This document shows positions 33,477 through 43,100 of a DNA stretch of 64,000 nt, one piece after another (positions within the stretch are counted from its first letter, which is position 1; each line of letters starts with the position of its first letter). A program made the translations under genes and the position numbers. The notes below the pieces were generated by a model that ran no database searches, was not told the origin of the DNA, and was given only the letters and a program-made list of their open reading frames with translations. This DNA comes from DASYXW01 sp035934405 (lineage in GTDB: Bacteria > Acidobacteriota > Terriglobia > UBA7540), in contig DASYXW010000029.1 in assembly GCA_035934405.1 (NCBI GenBank), forward strand, positions 25,453 through 89,452, read 5' to 3'.

Positions 33477-35873
33477 ATGAAAAGCGCAAGCCGAACCCGT
33501 CGTCATCTTGCGATCCTCGCCCTGATTCCGTCGTTGCTTGTCGGGCTGGCGGGCGTGGTCGCGCCCCCAGCTTCCGGCGCCACCAATCCGGTTCCGCTGA
33601 TTAACCAGCCGCTCGTGCCGGACGCGATAGCGCCGGGCGGGGCGGGATTCACGCTGACTGTGAGGGGCACAGGCTTTGTGTCGGGGTCGGTGGTCAACTG
33701 GAACGGCAGCGCGCGGGCCACGACGTTCGTCAGCGCGTCGCAGTTGATGGCGGCGGTCCTGGCCTCCGACATCGCGACGGCGAGTACGGCGTCGGTGACG
33801 GTGGTAAACCCGAGTCCAGGCGGCGGAATCTCCAACGTTGACTTTTTCCAGATCGTTACCGCCGAGTCCGCCGTCGGCTTCAGTCAATCGGACTCTGCCA
33901 CAGGGTCGGCGCCGTACGACATCGTTACCGGAGATTTTAACAAGGATGGAAAGCTCGATGTAGCGGTCGCCAACGAGACTAACCCCGCAACGATTTCTAT
34001 CCTTTTGGGAAAAGGCGACGGAACCTTTCAGCCACCTATCACTTACAACAGCGCAACGGCTGGCTTTAGTGTGTTGACGACTGGAGATTTCAATAACGAT
34101 GGCAAGCTCGACCTAGCCACCACCGACGATTCAGTAGACGCCGTTTCTGTTCTACTTGGCAACGGCGATGGCACCTTTCAGAGTGCGATCACGGATTCCG
34201 TGGGCTTCCAGGCAATCGGGCCAGTCACCGGCGACTTCAACGGGGATGGCAAGTTGGACCTGGCGGTGGGCGACCTCAACAGCGGCACAGTTTACATCCT
34301 GTTGGGCAACGGCGACGGAACGTTTCAGAGCCCGACAGGGTTCCCCAATGGCTCGATATTTGGCGGCGATATGAGGGTAGGCGACTTCAACGGAGATGGC
34401 AAGCTCGACCTCATCGTGCTGGTCGCCGAGTCAAGCAACTCCTTCTATGTCCTTTTGGGGAATGGCGACGGAACATTCCAAGCCCCCGTCGGCTACGGGA
34501 TGGCTTCATATTTCACGTCCAGTGTTGTCGCCGACTTCAACGGCGATGGGAAGCTTGATGTAGCCTTCATCGGCTTTCTTGGTTTGAGCAACTCGGTCTC
34601 TGTCCTCTTCGGCAACGGAGACGGGACATTTGGGCGGGAGATTGACTATGCGTTCGCCGGACCTTCATTTCCTCTTCGACTCGCCACAGGGGATTTCAAC
34701 GGTGACGGCAAGCTGGATTTGGTGGCGCTGGACGACATCGGGCCGAACTTCATGGTATCCGTCCTGCTCGGTAACGGCGACGGTACCTTTCAGCCCGCGG
34801 TAACCTTGGATGCCTCCGGGTACTGGTTTTCGTTTGTCGCAGGCGATTTTAATAACGATGGCAGACTCGACCTAGTGGGGACGAATGATACGACAAATTC
34901 AGCGTCGGTTCTTGTATCAGGCATTGCCGGGTCTTCCGAGCTCTCGGCCACCAGTCTCGTGTATGGGAATGAGCTCGTGGGAACAACCAGTCCGCCGCAA
35001 ACGGTTACGTTGACGAACATGGGTAACGGACCACTCACGGTCTCCAGCATCAGCCTCACCGGACCTGATCCAGGAGACTTTTCCCAGACGAATACCTGTC
35101 CCACTTCCCCGAGTACGCTCGCTGCGGGCACGAACTGTACGCTCAGTGTGACGTTCACGCCCGCAGTAACCGGTAGCCTGACGGCGTCAGTAAGTATTAC
35201 CTCATCTTCGTTAGGCAGCCCTCAAACGATCAGTCTCTCCGGTACGGGCGTGGAGCCTGTCGTCAGCCTTTCGCCAACGAGCCTGGGCTTCGCGGTTCAA
35301 GTAGTAGGCACAACCAGCTTCGCTCAAACCGTCAAGTTGACCAACACCGGTTCGGCGGCGCTAACCATTTCGGGCGTCAGCACGAGCGGAGATTTTGCAC
35401 AAACGAATACCTGTGGCACGAGCGTGGCGATTAATGCCACTTGCACTTTCAGCGTCACCTTCAAGCCCACCCGAAAAGGCGCGCGAACCGGTACGCTGAG
35501 CATCACCGACAACGCGCCGGGCAGCCCGCAGACGGTCGCACTCTCAGGTACGAGCACAATCGTAAAGCTTTCGCTCACCCGTCTCGGCTTTGGCAGCGTA
35601 CCGGTGGGCACGCAGAGCATTCAGGACGTAATCATCTCGAACGCTTCCACGAACGGAACACTCCATATCTCGAAGTTCACCATCTCCGGCTCGGGCGCGG
35701 GCGCTTTCAAGCAAACCAATACTTGCGGCGGAAGTGTGCCGCCAGGAAAAGACTGCACAGTTACCGTTACGTTCACGCCTGTTGCCAAGCACTCTTACAA
35801 CGCGACAATGTCCATCTACGACGACGGGGGCGCCAGCCCGCAGACCGTATCGCTTTCGGGCACAGGGACGTAG
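33477..35873 (+). CDS. Secreted FG-GAP / choice-of-anchor-D protein, paralogue of the 10.6-14.1 kb gene
   Basis: A 798-residue exported protein. Signal peptide about residues 1-38 (ILALIPSLLVGLAGVVAPPA), then the same ATNPVPLI junction as the paralogue and an IPT/TIG-like domain. Eight FG-GAP units (about 140-470) carry DFNGDGKLD calcium-loop and LLGNGDGTFQ motifs. Four choice-of-anchor-D Ig-like domains (about 490-798) carry TNTC, SCT/NCT-type and SPQTVxLSGT motifs. The 45-residue DYDGDGKTD repeats seen at the end of the paralogue are absent. An AGGAAGG ribosome site precedes the ATG; an earlier in-frame start 24 bases upstream is less likely. Function is unknown; surface or matrix role is inferred from the domains. 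Confidence 0.88.
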   Translation: MKSASRTRRHLAILALIPSLLVGLAGVVAPPASGATNPVPLINQPLVPDAIAPGGAGFTLTVRGTGFVSGSVVNWNGSARATTFVSASQLMAAVLASDIATASTASVTVVNPSPGGGISNVDFFQIVTAESAVGFSQSDSATGSAPYDIVTGDFNKDGKLDVAVANETNPATISILLGKGDGTFQPPITYNSATAGFSVLTTGDFNNDGKLDLATTDDSVDAVSVLLGNGDGTFQSAITDSVGFQAIGPVTGDFNGDGKLDLAVGDLNSGTVYILLGNGDGTFQSPTGFPNGSIFGGDMRVGDFNGDGKLDLIVLVAESSNSFYVLLGNGDGTFQAPVGYGMASYFTSSVVADFNGDGKLDVAFIGFLGLSNSVSVLFGNGDGTFGREIDYAFAGPSFPLRLATGDFNGDGKLDLVALDDIGPNFMVSVLLGNGDGTFQPAVTLDASGYWFSFVAGDFNNDGRLDLVGTNDTTNSASVLVSGIAGSSELSATSLVYGNELVGTTSPPQTVTLTNMGNGPLTVSSISLTGPDPGDFSQTNTCPTSPSTLAAGTNCTLSVTFTPAVTGSLTASVSITSSSLGSPQTISLSGTGVEPVVSLSPTSLGFAVQVVGTTSFAQTVKLTNTGSAALTISGVSTSGDFAQTNTCGTSVAINATCTFSVTFKPTRKGARTGTLSITDNAPGSPQTVALSGTSTIVKLSLTRLGFGSVPVGTQSIQDVIISNASTNGTLHISKFTISGSGAGAFKQTNTCGGSVPPGKDCTVTVTFTPVAKHSYNATMSIYDDGGASPQTVSLSGTGT

Positions 35874-36014
35874 GAGCGAAGGAGTAGCGACTGGTCAGCC
35901 CCTGCTCCGTGGCCCAGGCGCCGAAATAACCGGGGCAGCGTCCCAGTAACCCGGGGCAGCTCCACGGAGACCGGCGGTCGTTTTCGCCCCGGGAACGGCG
36001 GTCAAAAAAACAGC

Positions 36015-36043
36015 TTGACTCGTAAGATAACTCATGTTATAAG
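36015..36043 (+). promoter_or_regulatory. Strong sigma-70-type promoter with palindromic spacer
   Basis: TTGACT (36015-36020), 17-base spacer, TATAAG (36038-36043). The spacer and -10 overlap a perfect inverted repeat ATAAC-TCAT-GTTAT (36027-36040), a likely repressor site. The next 34-bp repeat pair begins 82 bases downstream. The layout parallels the promoter at 14641. No clear gene follows within 400 bases. Confidence 0.55.
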
Positions 36044-36124
36044 TCTATTTCTAGTTAACAGCGATGCTGCGCCGTTTTCCAAACCGCCTCCCTCTCGGTC
36101 ATACGGTTCGGTTTCGGTCCCAAG

Positions 36125-36238
36125 CTGACGCTCAAAGCTGGAATGTGCTTAAGAATCAGCGCGTTGAAAGTATATACCGCCACTACCGACAAATGCCAGG
36201 TGGGGTGACGCTCGAAGCTGAAATGTGGTTAAGAATCA
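36125..36238. repeat. Pair of 34-bp direct repeats, second locus
   Basis: Copies at 36125-36158 and 36205-36238 in the same orientation, with shared sequence TGACGCTC(A/G)AAGCTG and AAGAATCA. They match the two copies at 14843-14938 in length and at the ends. The 615-bp gap from 35874 to 36488 holds these, the promoter at 36015, and no gene that I can support. Confidence 0.6.
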
Positions 36239-36488
36239 ATGACCTCCGGATATGTACTGCTAAACCGAATTGCAGCCAGAGCGCGAACCTAAGGCTAAGG
36301 TCCCGCTGCCGCCGAAGGCTTGCGGGGCAATCACGGGTGCGGCGATGCCATTCCCGGGGGTGGATTGAATAGACCGATATGATACAACTTGTTGACTTGA
36401 CGGCGACCTGGCTCCGTGTGATACTCCCACCGCCCGTCGAGGCGGGCGAAATCAAATCACCAAGACCAACGGGTCAGAGGGAGATCAG

Positions 36489-38096
36489 ATGAAGGCAGTT
36501 CGAAAGTTGGCACTATGCTCCATCCCTGTGCTTCTGTTGTTGTCGTTTGCGGTGTTCTCGGCGCAACCGGCGGCGGCGCAGGCGTATGCCGTACAGCGCA
36601 ACCCCATCGTCAGTCACGATGTGAATCATGTCACCACCCCGGTTCCCTTCCGGGACATGGTTTCACTGCCGTGGGGGAATCAGCCTAAAGTGATGCTGGA
36701 ACACGACCGCAGCGGCAAGCCGCATATCAGCAACACTCCGGACGCCTTGACACAGACGCTGTTGCTTCCGCAGGTCAGCACCACCAACGGTCTAAGCTTC
36801 GATGGCATCGATGACGCCCAGGGGGGAGGCTTCGTCCCGCCGGACACCAACGCCTCGGTAGGCGACACGCAAGTGGTCGAGACCGTCAACATCGCTTATG
36901 AGGTGTACAACAAGACCACTGGGGTGTCGGAAATGGGTCCCACCAACATCCAGACGCTCTACAGTCCGCTCGGCGGCGAGTGCGGTACCGGCAACCTGAG
37001 CGACCCGATCGTGAATTACGATAAAGCGGCCGCCCGCTGGGTCATCACCATGATCGCGTTCAACAACAACTTCTCTGTGAATGACGCCTGTGTGGCGGTT
37101 TCCACCACCTCCGACGCCACCGGCGCCTACAACCTGTATGCTTTCTCTTACGGCAAAACTCTGCCGGACTATCCCAAGGTGGGCGTCTGGCCGGATGCCT
37201 ACTACATCACCACCGACAGCTTCCCCAACGGCGGATTCTTCACCGGCGCCGAATCCTGCGCTCTTGACCGCAGCAACATGCTGCTCGGCAACCCTGCCAC
37301 TTCGGTCTGCTTCCAGCGCGGCTCAGGCGACTTTGCCTTGCTGCCGGCCGACCTCGATGGCAGCACGGCTCCGCCCTCCGGCGCGCCCAATTACCAGATG
37401 GATCTGGCCAGCTCCACGAAACTGAATCTCTACCAGTTCCACGTGGGCTCCCCCTTTGGGGTAGGCGCCACCTATACCGGACCGACGACGCTGACCGTTT
37501 CTTCCTACACCGATGCCTGCGCGGCCACCGGCGTGTGCATCGTGCAGCCCTCGCCCGGCGAAAAGCTCGACGCGCTCGGCGACCGCTTGATGTTCCGCCT
37601 GGCTTACCGCAACTTCGGCGACCACGAAGCCCTGGTGGTCAACCACTCCATCAAGCCGTCGGGTTCGGGCAAGGCGGTTTCTGGCGTGCGCTGGTATGAG
37701 ATCCGAAGCCCCGGCTCCTCCCCCGTCATCTTCCAGTCCGGCACGGTGGGTGGCGGTACGAGTTCGGTGGCCAAGTGGATGGGCTCGATCGCCATGGACA
37801 AAAACGGCGACATCGCCCTCGGCTACAGCAAGTCAAACTCAACCACCAAGCCCAGCATCGAGTACGTGGGCCGCGTCCCGACCGACGGCCTGGGAAAGAT
37901 GGAATCGCCCAGCCTGATCAAGAGTGGCGGCGGCGTGCAGGAGAACAGCGCCAACCGCTGGGGCGATTACAGCAGCATGGCCATTGACCCCAGCGACGAT
38001 TGCACCTTCTGGTACGCCCAGGAGTACTACAAGACCACCGGCAGCTTCAACTTCTCGACGCACCTGGCGTCGTTCAAGTTCACCACCTGTCTGTAG
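36489..38096 (+). CDS. Large secreted protein of unknown function
   Basis: A 535-residue exported protein with signal peptide (about residues 1-31, VLLLLSFAVFSAQPAAAQ). The mature part is a beta-rich, aromatic sequence with phrases such as GFVPPDTNASVGDTQVVETV, NYDKAAARWVITMIAF, YPKVGVWPDAYYITTDSF and NRWGDYSSMAIDPSDDCTFW. These look like beta-propeller blades, and the pairing of PPDT near the start with WGDYSSMAIDP near the end suggests ring closure. I have no named family. A ribosome site (GAGGGAG) lies before the ATG. The gene ends in a strong terminator and appears to be a single-gene unit. Confidence 0.75.
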   Translation: MKAVRKLALCSIPVLLLLSFAVFSAQPAAAQAYAVQRNPIVSHDVNHVTTPVPFRDMVSLPWGNQPKVMLEHDRSGKPHISNTPDALTQTLLLPQVSTTNGLSFDGIDDAQGGGFVPPDTNASVGDTQVVETVNIAYEVYNKTTGVSEMGPTNIQTLYSPLGGECGTGNLSDPIVNYDKAAARWVITMIAFNNNFSVNDACVAVSTTSDATGAYNLYAFSYGKTLPDYPKVGVWPDAYYITTDSFPNGGFFTGAESCALDRSNMLLGNPATSVCFQRGSGDFALLPADLDGSTAPPSGAPNYQMDLASSTKLNLYQFHVGSPFGVGATYTGPTTLTVSSYTDACAATGVCIVQPSPGEKLDALGDRLMFRLAYRNFGDHEALVVNHSIKPSGSGKAVSGVRWYEIRSPGSSPVIFQSGTVGGGTSSVAKWMGSIAMDKNGDIALGYSKSNSTTKPSIEYVGRVPTDGLGKMESPSLIKSGGGVQENSANRWGDYSSMAIDPSDDCTFWYAQEYYKTTGSFNFSTHLASFKFTTCL

Positions 38097-38109
38097 CTTT
38101 CACCTGAAT

Positions 38110-38184
38110 AGCCTACTTGTGTAGGCTACATGCGTGGAAGGAGAACTTTGAGCCGTCCCGGCCGGCGCCGGGGCGGCTCTTTTT
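38110..38184 (+). terminator. Double hairpin intrinsic terminator
   Basis: A first hairpin TAGCCTAC / GTAGGCTA (38110-38128 area) is followed by a 13-bp stem GAGCCGTCCCGGC / GCCGGGGCGGCTC (38150-38180) with a 4-nt loop and then five T. The second hairpin is a textbook rho-independent terminator for the secreted-protein gene. Confidence 0.85.
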
Positions 38185-38207
38185 GCTTATGGGGGCTGGA
38201 AGAGGTT

Positions 38208-38441
38208 TTACCGGTGCGCGCGTTTGCGCCGCTTGGGACGGTGATCGAGACTGAGGTCGGTGATCTTGCGGCTCAGGGTGTTGCGGTGGATCCCCAGCGA
38301 TTGGGCGGCTTTCGACTGGTTGCCGCGCTCGCGTTCCAGCACCGCCTTGATGAACCGCTTCTCGAACTCGCGGACGGCGTCCTCGTAGTCCACGCCTTGC
38401 TCGATCATTTGGTTAATCAGGGCTTCAAGTTGATCCTTCAC
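38208..38441 (-). CDS. Fis-type helix-turn-helix protein
   Basis: A 77-residue DNA-binding protein. The C-terminal half carries the Fis-family HTH: FIKAVLERERGNQSKAAQSL followed by GIHRNTLSRKITDL, equivalent to the DNA-binding domain of Fis and of NtrC-type activators. The N-terminal helix (MKDQLEALINQMIEQGVDYE) probably dimerises. It ends in a basic tail (HRPKRRKRAHR). It is last in a minus-strand group purC-cvpA-fis-like with gaps of 33 and 39 bp, so it is likely co-transcribed. A role in global or local regulation is inferred. Confidence 0.85.
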   Translation of the reverse strand: MKDQLEALINQMIEQGVDYEDAVREFEKRFIKAVLERERGNQSKAAQSLGIHRNTLSRKITDLSLDHRPKRRKRAHR

Positions 38442-38480
38442 GGCATCGCTCCAGCAATCAGGTGCCTCGCATGGCGCCCA

Positions 38481-39032
38481 TCAATGTCCGGTGGTTATCT
38501 TCTCACCCTGAGAAAGCCCTTGCTTGAACTTTTCAAAGCCCTCTCGAAACTGCGCCCGCAGGTCCGAGGGCATGGCCAGGGCCACGGCGCGCGCGCCGGT
38601 GGTAATGTAAGGCGCCAACTGCGAACGTCCGACGAGAGCCGGCTTGATGGCGAAGGCCACGGCGATCATCAGCAGAACCGAATCCACCACGATGCCGCGA
38701 ACCAGTCCGAAGATTCCTCCCAGAAAACGGTCGAACCACCCGAGGCCTACCGTCCGGATCAGCTTGGCGGCAATGGCGGAAACGAGAAGGCCGAGAGCGA
38801 GCGTGCCGAGAAATAGCGTTAGGAAGCCCGCCGCCAGCGCCACTTCGCGAGAACTGGTGAGGTCTGCGAACCACCCCGCCGCCCTCGGATATCCCAGCGC
38901 CGCCACCACCAGCGCAGCGACCACCGACGCCAGCGAAATCAACTCGCGAACGAACCCCTTCTGAATCGCGGTGATGATTGAGAAGATTAGAATTGCCGCC
39001 AGCACCCAGTCAACGCCGTTCCATTCGCCCAT
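38481..39032 (-). CDS. cvpA: CvpA family membrane protein
   Basis: A 183-residue inner-membrane protein with four predicted helices: VDWVLAAILIFSIITAIQ, LISLASVVAALVVAALGY, ALAAGFLTLFLGTLALGLLV and GLVRGIVVDSVLLMIAVAFA. The segment GWFDRFLGGIFGLVRGI between helices 3 and 4 is the conserved CvpA signature (D/GR..G..FG..RG). CvpA is required for colicin V production in E. coli and envelope homeostasis. Its position 33 bp downstream of purC recalls the cvpA-purF linkage in other bacteria. Confidence 0.9.
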   Translation of the reverse strand: MGEWNGVDWVLAAILIFSIITAIQKGFVRELISLASVVAALVVAALGYPRAAGWFADLTSSREVALAAGFLTLFLGTLALGLLVSAIAAKLIRTVGLGWFDRFLGGIFGLVRGIVVDSVLLMIAVAFAIKPALVGRSQLAPYITTGARAVALAMPSDLRAQFREGFEKFKQGLSQGEKITTGH

Positions 39033-39065
39033 AGGACTGCTACTGCCATGCCGGCCCGTCCGTCT

Positions 39066-39974
39066 TCAAGCCAGCCTCTCTCCCGTCATCCGCCGATAGG
39101 CTTCGCGATATTTCTCAGCAGTCTTCTCGATCACTTCCGGCGGCAGAGGAGGAGGAGGAGGCTGTTTGTTCCAATGGACCGATTCGAGGTAATCCCGCAC
39201 GAATTGCTTATCGAACGAGGGCTGAGCGCCTCCTGGCCGGTACTCATCCTGCGGCCAGAAGCGCGAGGAGTCCGGCGTCAACACTTCGTCAATCAAAATG
39301 ATGTCGTCGCCGCGCCTGCCCCATTCGAACTTCGTGTCGGCGATGATGATGCCCCGGCTCTCCGCATAGTCCCGCCCTTTCCGGTAGACGGCCAGGCTGA
39401 GGTCGCGCAGCTCTTCCGCCGCCGGCCGTCCGATGGTCGCGGCCATTTGCTCCCAACTGATGTTCTGGTCGTGGCCCTCCGTCGCCTTGGTGGAGGGCGT
39501 GAAGATCGGCTCGTCCAGGCGGGCCGATTCCACCAGATCGCTGGGCAGCTTGATGCCGCACACAGCACCCGTCGACCGGTACTCTTTCCAGCCCGACCCT
39601 GCCAGGTAACCGCGCACCACGCACTCGACCGGAAACGGCCGCGTCCTCTCGACCAGCATGGACCGTCCCGCCAGTTGCGCCGCTGCGTCGCGGAGCTCGG
39701 GTGGATACTCATCCAGGGAGGCGGTAAGAAAATGGGTCTTGACCGAGCCCCGCAGAAAATCAAACCAGAAGCAGGAAAGCTGGTTCAACACCCGGCCCTT
39801 GTCGGGGATTCCCTGCGTCATCACCACGTCAAAAGCGGAAAGGCGATCCGTGGCTACCACCAAAAGTCTGTCCGCGCCGACCTCATAAACGTCGCGAACC
39901 TTGCCGCGCGAAAACAGTTTGAGGTCGGGCAGAGACGTTTCCCGGAGGACCGAGCGGTCAGTTGTTTGTGTCAC
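39066..39974 (-). CDS. purC: Phosphoribosylaminoimidazole-succinocarboxamide synthase
   Basis: SAICAR synthase of purine biosynthesis; joins aspartate to CAIR using ATP. At 302 residues it is the longer, yeast-like type. Signatures: LFSRGKVRDVYEVGADRLLVV (glycine-rich ATP loop), VVRGYLAGSGWKEY, the acidic IIIADTKFEWG (metal-binding DTKFEFG-type motif), and LIDEVLTPDSSRFWP. Translation begins MTQTTDRSVLRE. It is first in the minus-strand group with cvpA and the fis-like gene. No other purine genes are present. Confidence 0.96.
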   Translation of the reverse strand: MTQTTDRSVLRETSLPDLKLFSRGKVRDVYEVGADRLLVVATDRLSAFDVVMTQGIPDKGRVLNQLSCFWFDFLRGSVKTHFLTASLDEYPPELRDAAAQLAGRSMLVERTRPFPVECVVRGYLAGSGWKEYRSTGAVCGIKLPSDLVESARLDEPIFTPSTKATEGHDQNISWEQMAATIGRPAAEELRDLSLAVYRKGRDYAESRGIIIADTKFEWGRRGDDIILIDEVLTPDSSRFWPQDEYRPGGAQPSFDKQFVRDYLESVHWNKQPPPPPLPPEVIEKTAEKYREAYRRMTGERLA

Positions 39975-40136
39975 GATAAAACCCCGAAAGCGTGCTTATT
40001 CTAGACGAACTACCGGCGTTGTCAATCGGAAAAAAACCGCGTTCTTGACACCTCGAAAAGCGCCCGCGGGCAAAAATTGCAGAACCCCTCGTGAAGTGTC
40101 CGAAGCGGAAGGGCACCCCGCCAAACGGGCTCGGCG

Positions 40137-43100
40137 TCAGGCTGGAACGGCGACAAGCTCCCGCTGCGGTGCGTCGAAGCGCACCGAAACCAGCTTGGAG
40201 ATGCCGGGCTCTTGCATGGTCACGCCGTACATCACCCGCGAAATTTCCATCGTTCGTTTGTTGTGAGTAATGAGGATGAACTGTGTTTGCTCGCTCATGT
40301 TCTCGATCATGCGGGTAAAGCGCGCGACGTTCGAGTCATCGAGCGGCGCATCGACTTCATCGAGAATGCAGAAGGGGCTGGGCGTGAACCGGAATACGGC
40401 GATCAGCAGAGCCAGCGCCGCCAGCGCTTTCTCTCCGCCCGAAAGCAGCAGGACGTTCTGCAGGCGCTTGCCGGGAGGTTGCGCCACGATGTCAATCCCG
40501 CTCTCCGCATCAGCCTCGTCGCTCAACCGCATCTGGCCGGTGCCCCCGCCAAACAGCGTTCGGAACGATTCCGCGAAGTACCCGTTGATGGCCTCGAAGG
40601 CTTCGAGGAACTGCCGCCGCGACACCTGGTCGATCTCGCGGATGGCCTGCGAGGTGTCTTCAATCGAGCCCAGCAAATCCTGCCGCTGCGTCTCGAGAAA
40701 CGCGAAGCGCTCCTCCGATTCCTGCAGCTCTTCAAGCGCCATCTGGTTCACCGGGCCGAGGTTCTCCAGGCGCGCCTTGAGCTCGCGCACCTCCTGCTCC
40801 GCCGACTGCAAGGCTTCGCCTTCGAGGCCGGGCTCCGAAGCAGCCTCGCCGCGCAGCACGTCCGGCTCCACGTGGAGCTCTTCGCGGCACTGCTGGGCGT
40901 GGTGGCCCAGGTCGGACTCCGCCCGCGCCAAAGCAACTTCGGTCTCTGAACGCCGCTCACGCGATTTCTCAAGCGCCGCGCGCGCCGACTCCACGCCCGG
41001 CACGATCGCATCCCGCCGCGCGCGCAGGGCTGCGGATTCCTGCTCCATACCTTGCCGCCGCTCAACGGCCGCCTCCTGCTCAACATCAAGGCGCGCCAGC
41101 CGCTCCGCGACGCGCATTCCCTCTTGACCGAGTTGCTGCTGCTCGCGGCTCCATACGTCAACCTGCTCGCCGAGGCGCACGAGCTGCGTTCGGACTTCAC
41201 CGGTCGCTGCCGTCAGGCGCGCCCGCTCCGCTTCGACCGCCTGCGTGCGCTCTTCGAGAGCGCTCACCCGTGCCTGCGCCTCTCCCATTTCCTGCCCCAG
41301 ATGATCCAGACGCTGGCGCGTCTCACGGCCGGCCCGGAGAACTTCGGAAATCTCCGCCTCGTGGCGGGATTGCTCTGCCTGTGCCTCCCGAAGCTGCGAC
41401 TCCAGGCTCGCGTGCCGGCTCTGGATGCTCTGGCGCTCCCGCTCCGCTGCGGTGGCTTCGTCCCGCAAGACGCTTAGCCGTTCCGCCGCGCGCTCCACGG
41501 ATTCCCTCGCCTGGCGCAGCTTTTCGCTGGCAACAATGGACTTCTTCTCCGCTTCGAACTTCGCCGCGTTCAAGCGGCGCAGTTCGTCATCGAGACGAGC
41601 GGCCCGCTCGGCGATCTCGGCGAGCGAGTCCTCCGCCGCGCGGAGCGCCTGCTCCAGCTCCGCCGTCCGCCGGTCGAGTTCGCGGAAATCACGCCGTAGA
41701 GCAAGCGGGCCGGCTTCGGACGCCTTGCCTCCCGAGACGAGGCGGTGATGATAGTGTTCACCCTGCGGCGTCAGAAAATGATCGCGGGGGTATTCGCGCG
41801 TCAGGCGCTCCGCAGTGGCCGCATCCTGCACGAGGTAGGCGTGTTCGAGAGCCGGAAAGACTCCGCCACCGTTCAGCCCCAGGCGGGCGTGGAACCGCAC
41901 GAGTTCTTGAAGCGAGGCCACTACACCTGCTGGTCGCGGCGGCGGAGCCGCTTCTGCGCCGTGGCCATTACCACTTCCATGCCCATTGGAAGGGAACTCC
42001 TTGACGAAAAACGTGGAGCGACCCGAACCCTCGCTCTCGAGCAGCGCAATACCCTGTCGTGCCTCTTTATGGTCGGCCACCACGACGCAATCGAGCTCAC
42101 GCTTGAGAAACTCCTCCACCACTTCCTCATAGCCGGGCGCCACCTCGACAAAATCCGCCAGCACGCCCAGGGGGTGGAACGAATGGCCATTGGTCGAGAG
42201 GGCGCCCGAAAGCAGGTGGCGGACGCTCTCGGTGGAATAAGCGTGGCGCGCCAGTGACTCGTCGAGCGCCTGCCGGCGCGCTTTCGCTTCTGAAAACTCC
42301 TGCCGGAGAGCGTCCATCGCGCCCAACCGAGCCGTTTGCTCGCGCCGCGCCTCGTCGAGCGCCGCCGAAACCTCAGAGGTGACGCGGCCGAGGCTCGCCG
42401 AGGAGATCTCCTCGCGTTGTTGCTCAGCCATCATCGCCTCGAGATCCACGCCAAGCCGTGCGCGCTCCTGCTCGGCGCGCGATTGCTCGACGCTGGCGCG
42501 CGCCGCCTGACGGTCGAGCGCCAAGCCCATCTCTTCCGTCTGTACCAACTGATTCCGCAACTCGGCGGCCCGCGCCACCGCCGCGAGCAACTCCTGCCGA
42601 CCAGCCTCCACCTGGCTCTCGGTGGCATCGAGGGCCGAACTGAGCTCCGACTGCGCCGCCTGCAACTGCGCCAGTCTGCGCCCGGCTGCCTCCCATTCGC
42701 AATGGACCTGCTCGGCGCGGCCGGCGCAGCTCGCCGCCTGCTCGTCGAGCGCGCCAAGCTGCAACTGAAGCTGGCCGCGCTCCGTCTCCGCTTCGGCCGT
42801 GCGGCTACGCAAGCTCTCCGCTTGCCGCCGCACTTGCTCGGCGGCTGAACGCAAACGTTCCCGCTCGAGCTCCGCTTGCGCCAGCGACTCCCGCAAGCAA
42901 GTCAGTTCCTGCTCCAACTCCTCGTGCCGACTAGCCGCCGACTTCTGCTCGCGCTCGAGCAACTCCAACTGGGCGGCGGCGCTGGAACATTCGGCCCCGA
43001 TGCCCGCCAGCTCGCCGCGAAGCCGGAGGCATTCGGCCTCGAGAGAAATCAGGCGTGACGTGAGCACAAGCTTCAGCCGCCCGCGCAGCTCGTCCTTCAG

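Noticed and set aside
40212..42848. Rightward frames antisense to smc
   Set aside because: Long only because of GC-rich codon bias in smc; no ribosome sites or domains.
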